Positions 55,551 through 64,000 of a stretch of DNA of 64,000 nt are shown one piece after another. The stretch is from assembly GCF_010389155.1 (NCBI RefSeq), contig NC_057767.1:22455723-22519722 (forward strand), read 5' to 3'. This stretch comes from Erigeron canadensis. Lineage: Eukaryota > Streptophyta > Magnoliopsida > Asterales > Asteraceae. The notes under the pieces are model-generated. The model did no database searches, was not told the origin of the DNA, and saw nothing but the letters and a program-made list of their open reading frames with translations. Made by a program: the position numbers and the translations under genes. Position 1 is the first letter of the stretch. Every line of letters begins with the position of its first letter.

Positions 55551-56853
55551 GCAAAAAGGTTAAAAAAAACCTTGTATAATAGTCATTTTTTTAACCGCCC
55601 CAAAAGTTTCATCATAATAATGATAAAGTTTGGTTTAATTTGTAAAGCTAAGAAGACTATAAAAGCGTTACAAAATTTTTAGTTTGTTCATACTAACTAA
55701 AAGTTTCATCATATTTATACACTGACTAAAAGTTTCATCACATGCAAAAGTTTCATCATAATAACTAAAAAGTTCTACACAGTCTTTAGTATGGATAAAT
55801 TTCTACACACTTTTAGTTATACATATTTATACACACATAAAAGTGTGACAAAACATTTAGTTTGTTTACACTAACTAAAAGTGCAAAAAAATGCAACATT
55901 ATTTGTAGTGGTCGTTCGCCTGGATAACTAATAATCACTATGTTATCTTTAATGTACGGGACTACTAGCATTTAATTGAACATCAATGACTTTATTGTCT
56001 CAATTTATTTAAGTAATACATACAAGTAAAAAGGTTCATGTAAATACTAAAATGTTGTACTTAATATATTACACAAATATATTATATGGGTTTTGCTAAA
56101 CGCAATCCTTAGGGTTGTAGTTAAGGTGCATTAAATAGTTGTACACTTACCATAAAATTCATGGGGTGAGCTTTTGATATGGAAAGGTACAAATTTTTTA
56201 TGCACGTTAAATGCAGCCCTTAGGGCTGCGTTTAACATTTCCCATATTGTATAAGTAACCAAAATGTTGAAACTTCATCAATAGAATCTAGACCTGATTT
56301 AGTGACAGATTTTATAAGTTGACAAAATATGCACTTGTCAAATTAGACCTTAGCAAGTGGTCTTCACATATTCTGAAGTGAATCTTTGTATATAAAAGTG
56401 AAGTCAAACATTAGAGAAAGGAGTTCGTGTGACGGTTTCATGCATATTAATATTCTTGTAAATTTGGCTTTTTCAAATATTGTTTTTAAGAACTCTCTGC
56501 TAGTAATTCTTGGTGTTTGATAAATTTGGTATATATCAAAACATATTTAGTATTCAGTTAGGAGTAATTTAATATTAGAGTTAGTTTTTTAATCCTTTTA
56601 TTCCGCAAATAATTAGTCAAATACTCATATTATTATCGTGAACATAAAATGCATAACTTTAGTACACATTTAAAGTTGTATTGAGATTCACACATTTTTA
56701 TTTAGATAGTTAATAGTCAAACGATGTTTTTCTAAAGAACAACTTGTAATCCATTGAACTTGAACTCTTGTACTCAAATCACTATCTCATCCTAATGTAC
56801 TAGCATTTAATTGAACATCAATGACTTTAACTTAGGGGCTACCCAGTATTAGG
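55551..56853. other. Intergenic sequence with the first copy of a tandem duplication
   Basis: About 55600-55900 repeats AAAGTTTCATCA and ACTAAAAGT motifs. From about 55955 (ACTAGCATTTAATTGAACAT) to 56795 is one copy of a unit whose second copy begins at 56798 with the same words, is interrupted by the solo LTRs, and continues at about 62000-62500. No coding sequence. Confidence 0.65.
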
Positions 56854-56880
56854 ACTCATGTCACATCCCGACTAAGACGG

Positions 56881-59637
56881 TGTAACATCCGTCATTTTGA
56901 CCGGTCAACGTAACGAGACTATTAGTTTTGAAACGAGTCAAATTGAAAAAGTAAACTTTTGCAATGAAAATATGGTCATATATGAATAGTCGTTAGGAAG
57001 GTAATTTAGAAATATATAAAGTTGCGTTAACAAAATATTTGAACGAGATTCGAGTTAAAATTCTTAACTAAACAAATCAATTGTCGGGAGAAAATGGGAC
57101 TAGTCGCAAGAGTGCTTGAGGGGAACAAAACCCTCCCTCCCTTCACTCTCTCTTCATTTCTCACTCTCCATTCTCTCTCTTTCTTTCTCTTCTCCTCCTC
57201 TCTAGGAAATGGAAGATCAAAATCATTCCCTTCCTCCTACTCTCAAAAATCAGTCCAACATCTATATTAAGGAAAGAAGATCAATGTAAGATCGTTTAAT
57301 AATAATAATAATCTTCATAGAGTCCAAGAACAAGTGTTGATCCTTCCTTATTCTTCAATTTTCGGATTTTAAACTCAAGGTAACTTTTGGAATACAAATC
57401 TACTTCCTACATGCTTATTTGATGTTGTAGTAAGTCTTGGATAACTAGATTTCATAGCAATTGGTCAAATCTTTGCGATTTTGGTAAACTAACTCGATCT
57501 AGGGTTTCAAAGAGGGGTTTTTGATTTAGGAAGTGGGTTTGTGAAAAGAGTTGATTTTTACACTTGTTTATACTTGTATCAAGTTATGTTAAAGTTTGAA
57601 GCTTATTTTTACGTTTGGATCATCAATTTGTGTCGAAAATGGGTTTTTCTCCCGTAACGCGCAAAGTTGCGCCGCAACTTTCCAATAGTTCGCCGCAACT
57701 TTGCCCAGATCTTCAAATCTTCATCAGTGCCCAGATGGAGTTGCACGACAACTTTGAAGGGTTCGCCGCAACTTTTGGGTGTCCATTTTGCCGCAACTTT
57801 GACATGGTTCGCCGCAACTTTTCACACTTCAGCAAAACTTGATCTTTGAAAAGGTCGTAACTTTTAAACCGTAAGTCCGTTTATAACGTATGAGCTATCC
57901 TCGCAATCGTAAATCAGTCTACTTTCTCACGATAACATTCTTTTGAGATGAATTAAAATTTGGGTTATCCAAAAGTGGGTCCGAATTGAATTGGTCAAAG
58001 TTCGGTTTAGCCGTTACGTAACAAAATGAAATGATTTCACTTTGAATGTATCAAAACCTTATAAAATGGACATAATAAAGAATTTATAGTAATATTTGGT
58101 CATATATTTATAGGACCTTACCCTTTTAGATGCTTTAGGATTAATATGATGCGTGTATGACTAGGTTTCGGCTATCGTGGACGTCGTAACTACTTTCTTT
58201 CATCTTGGGATTGTATTGCGGGCGTCAGATGAGTTTCGTAGACCCTACTACATGTTGTATGCTTTGGGGTGAAAAGATACTTGCTATGTGTTTATGTGTT
58301 ATGTCGTATATTTAGCTTATGTTAATTCTACATGCATATGTGTTTGTGTAACAACATGTCATAGGTAGGCATGTAACGTGATTGATAACGATGTGGATAT
58401 AGTTGAACATATTAGATCGTTGTAGCCTATACTAGGATGATCTCCTGGTGTGGTATATGATATTGATGTGTTATATGATTATATATTGATAGGTTTTGGT
58501 ATGCTTGATGGGTGTTGGTTGGGTGGAGGGTTAGCCGTCGGTACACCCTGTATACATACCCTGCCAATACTTTGAGAGAATATTAGAACCTAGGTCCATT
58601 CGGTGATTTAGTTAAATTGGAAAGTGTACTTCTTGTTAAACGTGAATATGTTCGTATCAAGGTTATGTGATCTTTTGATGATCCAAATTAAGGTTTCAAG
58701 GTTTTGTGATCGTTTAACGATCCAATATATGTGATCATTTAATGATCCAAATCAAGGTTTCAAGGTTTTGTGATCATATATCGATCCAAATTATGTGATC
58801 ATTTAATGATCCAAATCAAGGTTTCAAGGTTATATGTTCATTATGATCGTTATGTACGTTTTATGATCGTTATGTTCATTACATGTTCGTTATAACCAAA
58901 TGAAGGTTATATGTTCCTTGTGATCGTTATGTTTCATTATGTGTGTTATATGTTCGTTATGATCGTTATGTACGTCTTTATGTTCGTTATATGTTCGTGA
59001 TAACCAAATGAAGGTTATATGTTCGTTGTGATCGTTATGTTTTGTTATGCTCGTTATATATGATCGTTTGGTTATTTAACCAAGGTTACAAGTTCGATAT
59101 ATGGTTGTTTGGTTATTAAACCAAGGTTACAAGTTCGTTACATGATCGTTATGACCTAATAAGGTTATATGTTTATTATATGATCGTGTATTGATCGAAT
59201 CAAGATTATATGATCGTTTTATGATCAACTCAAGGAATCAAGGTTGCATGATCGTTTTATGTTCGTATTGAGGTTATATAATCATTTATGTTCGTTGTTG
59301 TAAATCGTTGATCGTATGAATATGTTATGTGATCCTACGAAGTCACCAACCTAGTGTTGAAGTTTTTGAGTATTTTTTCATATAAGAGAAATCTCTTGCA
59401 AGCTAGGAGTCGATGCCTATAGATGGACCTAAGGATCGTTAGATTGCATTCTAGATCTTTAGACTCGGGCATGATGCCTCAGTTCGTTTCCCTTTTATGG
59501 GGATTGTATGTTGTACTTTGATTCATGTTTGACAGTTTGTTATGTTAAATGAACATCATATATTTTCTCTGAGTAATATCTATTTGCAAGCTTGTTTCAG
59601 TTGCATCTCATGTTTCCGCCATTGGTGCGGTGTTACA
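56881..59637 (+). mobile_element. Inner solo LTR (Gypsy), 2.76 kb
   Basis: TGTAACATCCGTC to GCGGTGTTACA, with GACGG duplicated at 56876-56880 and 59638-59642. CT-rich sequence near 57125-57200 fits a plus-oriented R-U5 start. It shares TCACCAACCTAGTGTTGA with the solo LTR at 35318. A palindrome AAAGTTGCG, C, CGCAACTTT is at 57663-57681, followed by five GTTCGCCGCAACTTT relatives up to 57830. Confidence 0.92.
58630..59300 (+). repeat. Tandem arrays within the inner solo LTR
   Basis: First, about four units of 45-60 bp containing TGATCATTTAATGATCCAA and CAAGGTTTCAAGGTT; then many short ATGTTCGTTATGATCGTT units to about 59300. The units are near-palindromic around GATC. Confidence 0.8.
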
Positions 59638-60089
59638 GACGGAAACTCGGGATGCGACGCATAATAACGCGTCATGGATGTTACGTAGAGTAACTACATG
59701 AATACTTAAATAAACACACATTTCATTAGATTCAAGCACAAATATTCAACATAAAATCAATATCCAAAAACAACATATATAAACTCCCACGCATGGGAAG
59801 AATCAGTTAGGCATAATGTCATAGTCTAAACATAAAGCACCAATAATAATCACATAAGATATGCAGCTCCAAATCCTAGGTTGAATCTGCTAAAGGCCAC
59901 CATGTTATCCTCCTTAGCCACTTCTAACATTCTCAACTTGCATACCTGAAAGGATACTCAAAAGCGTCAACACAATGGTTGGTGAGTTTGTAAGTTCTGT
60001 AAACAAGTATCAAGTTATCAGGTTTTATGCCAGGTCGAATATCATCAAGATCCACACAGCAATATGGCTATAAATTTACTTATGATGGC

Positions 60090-60330
60090 AATAATCAAGT
60101 ATCTCTATGCCACCAGAACTTACCGTATATCAGGCCTGAGGTGCAAGTATCAAGTATGAAGTATCTGGTGCCTCCAACTCCACCATAAGTATAAAGTATC
60201 AAGTATTAAGTATATCTATGCCACTAGCACTTACGGTATATCGGGCCTAAGGTGCAAGTATCAAATATCAAGTATCTGGTGCCTCTAACTCCACCATAAG
60301 TATCAAGTATCAAGTATCATAATGCACGTC
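60090..60330 (-). repeat. Minisatellite in the outer solo LTR
   Basis: Two copies of about 120 bp containing TATCTGGTGCCTC, AACTCCACCATAAGTAT and AAGTATCAAGTAT sub-repeats. Confidence 0.8.
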
Positions 60331-60689
60331 ATACAGTACAGTTAAATAACCGTAAATAATGATAAACACAAAGGCATATGTATCCCAAAATAGGTTGTCA
60401 AATACGTATCCAAAATAAGTTACCAAATATGAATCCAATATAATCATCATGAGTGTATCCAAAATAAGTTACCCAAAATCATCATAACATAGTTTCCAAT
60501 AAACACGATTTATCAGAAAAACAGTTTGTATCCTTTCAGCCCCATGAAAATATCTGAAAAGGGAACTACGAAACTCACTTGATGCTCGTCTGATACCTAA
60601 ACAGGTAATAAAGGCGAGTAGAGTATCCACAAGTATCAACGAGTCTCCAAGTTTACAAGGTTTGTTTAATGCTGACCAGCTTTGGGAGT

Positions 60690-60870
60690 TTGACCATTTT
60701 GAGAGTTTTGACCATTTGAGAGTTTTGGTCATTTGAGAGTTTTTGATGATTTAAGTGATCTGGTCATTTGAGAGTTTCTGACGATTTAAGTAATTTGGTC
60801 ATTTGAGAGCTTCAGACGATTTTAGTGATCTGGTTATTTGAGAGTTTCTGACGATTTGAGTGTTTTCCAG
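60690..60870 (-). repeat. Minisatellite, about 58-bp period
   Basis: GTCATTTGAGAGTTT, then TGACGATTTAAGTGATCTG, repeated about three and a half times in the outer solo LTR, close to its 5' side on the minus strand. Confidence 0.8.
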
Positions 60871-61727
60871 ATTCGTGTGTTCTTCCCTAAGAACTCTCAA
60901 AACGTTTTCCTTTAAAATCGTGGTTAGATTCAGAAAACTGGTTGTACTTTTACGTTCCTTATCACTATTGAAAAACATTATTAAGCATTGGACTCTAAAA
61001 CGTACTATAAGTACGTGACCCATTTGGTAAAAAAGTTTGAGAAAAATTACTAAATCATAAAAAAGATGGGGACTTTGTTTACAAAAACACAAACAACTTT
61101 AGATCTAGATACAATAGATGTATTTACAACTTTTGGTAATAAAAAGTTAGAAACTTGACGATAGAAACTTAGTAGATCTAGTTAAAATCAGAAATTTAAT
61201 AAGAAAAGAAAATACAAAATTTTTGTACTTTGACTTTAAGAATATGAGATGGATGATGAATATAATTGTGTTTTGATGCTAGATTTATAGAATACAAGAG
61301 AAAAAGGTGATTTTTAGGCAAGATTATATTTGTGTGTTCTTGTGAGATCTGAGAGATTTTTAGAGGATATTTTGTGACGTGAGTGTTGTGTGTTTTTGGG
61401 TTTTTCTCTTGTTTAAATGTTCTCATGGGTTTATATAGAGGAGGGGGAAAGGCATCGGAATATTGCGTGTTCCTTATGAGTGTTTTCAAGTTCTAATGAT
61501 TTCGTTATTACTACTATTATTATTTTTATCCTTGAATATTTTATTAGTTGACTATTTTCAAAATCATTATTTTTTCGTAATTCGTTTGCCAAACTTCCGA
61601 CACCATATTTTTGCTCTAAATGAAGTAACACAACGATTACGATTATTGATTCACGCTAAGAAAGTTAGTCGCATTGCATCCAAACTACAAAATGTTAACA
61701 TTTATAAATCGCAGGTGTTACAACTCA

Positions 61728-62069
61728 TCATCAGAAGAACTAGTCTTAGTCACTGCCACATTAGCAAAACATACTCCAAAGACTAATCCCTCAAAAACAT
61801 CCCCAATGCAAAGGACTAGTTTTACACCCACCTTTTATACCATTAATTCTTTAAACACTACACACACCCTTAATAATCAACTCGTCCCTGGAAGGACTCA
61901 TCCTCCAAAAACGAATCAAAGGACGAATCATACCCAATGGTATAGACTCGTCCCTAGTAGGAAAAAAGCAATAGACGAGTGAAAGGACGAATAGCATTAG
62001 CTACCTTCTTACCGTCTCAGTTCATGTAGTACACACAAGTAACAAGGTTCATTGTGAATACTAAAATGT

Positions 62070-62101
<32 letters not shown>

Positions 62102-62500
62102 ACATATATAAGTACTCAAAATGGTCAAATAAAATCATCTGAAATTTAGTTGACATTTAGTAACGGATGTCACAATTCGTCAGAACATGCATTTATCAAA
62201 TCGGACTTTGCCAAGTGAAGGTCATTGTAACTTTGTCAAATCGGAAGTGTGAAGGAACCTTTCTCCAATATTTGAAGGGAAAGTCAAATATTGGGTTTCA
62301 AATATTGGAGAAGGAGTTCGTCCAATAGTTCCATGCATATTAATATTTTTGTAACTTTGTCTTTTCTAGATTTTGTTTTTAGAACTCTATTTGTCAGTAG
62401 TTCTCGATGTTTGATAAATTAAGTACATATCAAACATATTTTATATTCAGTGAAAAGTAATTTAATATTAGAGTTATTCTTTTGATTCTTTTATTCCGCA
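61728..62500. other. Second copy of the tandem duplication and adjacent sequence
   Basis: From about 62000 to 62500 the sequence is colinear with 55985-56620 (AAGGTTCAT, ATACTAAAATGTT, TTCATGCATATTAATATT, TAATTTAATATTAGAGTTA). A run of TA repeats lies at 62069-62096. At 61850-61980 GACTCGTCCC and GGACGAAT motifs recur in both orientations; possibly a MITE fragment. Confidence 0.6.
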
Positions 62501-62539
62501 TTACTTTTTTTAAATTTTTTAATCTATGTTATATTATAA

Positions 62540-62790
62540 AGCAATTTACATTTTGTTAAATTTTAAGTTTTAAAAATTCATCAAAACCGCATTACAATAA
62601 TAACCTACATTTCTCACTACCGCCGCTGCCACCACCATCGGTCACCCACCGTCACCTCCGCCACCGCCATCGCCGCCGCAATTACATCGTCACCACCACT
62701 GCTATTACCGCCTCACGCACTACCCATCACCGTCACCACTATCACCACCGTCACCACTGCTTCTATCATTACACTGCTGAATCGCACGTA
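62540..62790. other. Helitron-like or microsatellite-rich segment
   Basis: ATATTATAAAGCAATTTACAT, then CCGCCGCTGCCACCACC-type sequence, then CTGCTGAATCGCACG. The arrangement resembles the candidate Helitron of intron 5, but the CTRR end is not clear. Confidence 0.3.
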
Positions 62791-62799
62791 TAAGTACCT

Positions 62800-64000
62800 T
62801 TTCAGTTATTCATTAATTAAGAATTTCATTGAAAATTAACTTTCAAAAATAATTTGTGTCTTTAAAATTTATTATGTTGTTGATTAAATGTTTAATTATC
62901 TACTAAATGATCTGAACCAAGAGAAGATCCTAAAGACAATGTACCGACCCATAATCTGTAAGGAACTAAAACATAAGCCAAACCTGCTTTAACAAGACGC
63001 CCTTATAGGTCCTCAAATGATCAATGCACAACCAGAACAACAATTAGATCCATAATAACGAATTTCGAATCCACGTGTCCCATCGTAACCGATCGTTTTT
63101 ACAATTAAGAAGTATTCACGATATAGTCCAAAATTTTTTTCTTTGTTGCTATGCTATAAGAAAAAAGTATTAACGCTAGTTCGAATCCAAAAAACCTACC
63201 TCATCTCCTTGTAGGGTTTAATCATTATAGTATCAACTTACACGAAATCAAAAGATTTTTTAAAATTGATTAGTAGACAAGTTTAAGATTTATGAACATT
63301 AATGGGAGTTATATATATTAACAAGTAATAAATAACTACTTCACATCATAATTATTTGGAGATAACCATAATTATTTTATTTTCACTTATGGCGGGTTTA
63401 GATAGTAGTTTCATTTTATTAGATATCTAATTGATAAGAATTTAAATTGAGATTAAACTCGTAAAACAAAAAATATATATATGAAAAAGAAAAATTTATC
63501 CATTGATAGTTAAGAAATTCTTGAGGACAACTTCGAATTGAGTTTTTCATTTTTTATAGCAACATCTTCGTGTATCCGACACACATCCAATTTTGGACGT
63601 TATAACTAGTGCAGAATCTACATGTTGGCCTCGGATCGCGTATCCTAATCGGGCAATGAAGTTAAGCCTTATTCAAGATATAACAGAAACTAATCGGGCA
63701 AAAAAGAAGGCGATCGAGCTATTTGATAAAAAAAATCGACATGTTCTATGGGTTGGAACAAAAAAAATGAAGATGAAACGACTCAAAAAGATGGAGATCG
63801 AACAAAACAAGGTCATGTTAGAAGAAAAAAAAAATTACTTTTCAAAGACACGAGCTTTATGGATCCATCCCAACGAGCTATACATGAAGAAACTTGTAAT
63901 GAGATTAGAAAGAAATACAACATGACTCGAGGCAATTAGATTTTAGTCTAATAATGTTATTGTATTAATTACTTATCTGGTGCTCTTAATTAATTAGAAT
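62800..64000. other. AT-rich intergenic sequence with an unrecognised ORF remnant
   Basis: Mostly featureless. Between 63593 and 63942 two overlapping frames encode Lys/Arg-rich peptides (for example KLSLIQDITETNRAKKKAI in one, then KKLLFKDTSFMDPSQRAIHE in the other), which may be one old protein with a frameshift in an A run. I do not recognise it, and both frames are rich in AAA codons, so it may be chance. Confidence 0.3.

Larger units (their letters stand above)
56859..61722 (-). mobile_element. Outer solo LTR (Gypsy), carrying an inner solo LTR
   Basis: The ends are TGTCACATCCCG and GGTGTTACA, with ACTCA outside both (56854-56858, 61723-61727). Without the inner LTR and its duplicated GACGG it is about 2.1 kb. 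A TATA-like CTATATAAACCC on the minus strand near 61430-61442 suggests minus orientation. The motif AACTCACCAACC with CCTTTCAGGTA (minus strand, about 59945-59995) matches the two other solo LTRs. Confidence 0.85.

Noticed and set aside
62540..62790. Second full Helitron like the one in intron 5
   Set aside because: No clear 5' TC start or CTRR end; the similarity is mostly the CCACCGCC microsatellite.
63593..63942. Plastid- or mitochondrial-derived gene fragment at the right end
   Set aside because: The Lys-rich peptides looked organelle-like, but I could not match them to a specific protein, and A-rich composition can produce such peptides by chance.

Overview
This is plant nuclear DNA from a eudicot, most likely a daisy-family (Asteraceae) species. 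The evidence is the density of nested LTR retrotransposons, the plant-type glutaredoxin/DEP/DUF547 gene with GT-AG introns, and 3' accessory ORFs that resemble those I know from Asteraceae SIRE-type Copia elements. The species call is inference. About 85% of the window is transposable-element sequence, and I recognise only one host gene.

Layout. From 1 to about 38.1 kb lies one old Athila-type Ty3/Gypsy element on the minus strand. Its 5' LTR is at 33.8-35.3 kb, gag at 32.0-33.6, pol at 27.9-32.0, and a spliced ATHILA-family ORF at 13.2-14.4 plus 26.6-27.3. Its 3' LTR is beyond the left edge. Three younger insertions interrupt it, each with target-site duplications (TSDs): Copia A (946-11855, TTATG), Copia B (14420-26552, CCACC, inside the ATHILA ORF) and a 2.77-kb solo LTR (35318-38089, TGAGC, a few bases from the end of the Athila LTR). 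From 38.1 to 47.4 kb is the host gene: 5'-UTR intron, six coding exons, 1271 residues by my count, with an 11-unit N-terminal repeat. From 48.1 to 55.5 kb are a reverse-strand Copia pol scrap and the 3' part of a third SIRE-like element (Copia C), itself split by a 3.1-kb non-coding LTR element D (TSD TCTAA). From 56.85 to 61.72 kb a minus-strand solo LTR (TSD ACTCA) contains another solo LTR (TSD GACGG). The right end holds degenerate intergenic sequence.

Copia A and B keep the SIRE order: LTR, tRNA-Met primer-binding site (PBS), long leader, gag with a coiled-coil extension, PR-INT-RT(-RNase H), long 3' region, purine tract, LTR. Copia A has lost the end of RT and all of RNase H but keeps a three-part 3' ORF with a phase-compatible intron. 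All elements carry stops or frameshifts and look non-autonomous.

The most interesting signal is not a gene. The non-coding parts of at least five element families each carry several copies of their own short palindrome: ACGAAGATA/TATCTTCGT in A, GACGATCTT/AAGATCGTC in B, ACTGCG/CGCAGT in Athila, AAAGTTGCG/CGCAACTTT in the 56.9-kb LTR, and ATCTC/GAGAT in D. The sequences differ but the placement recurs: LTR, 5' leader, and the gap between pol and the 3' ORF.
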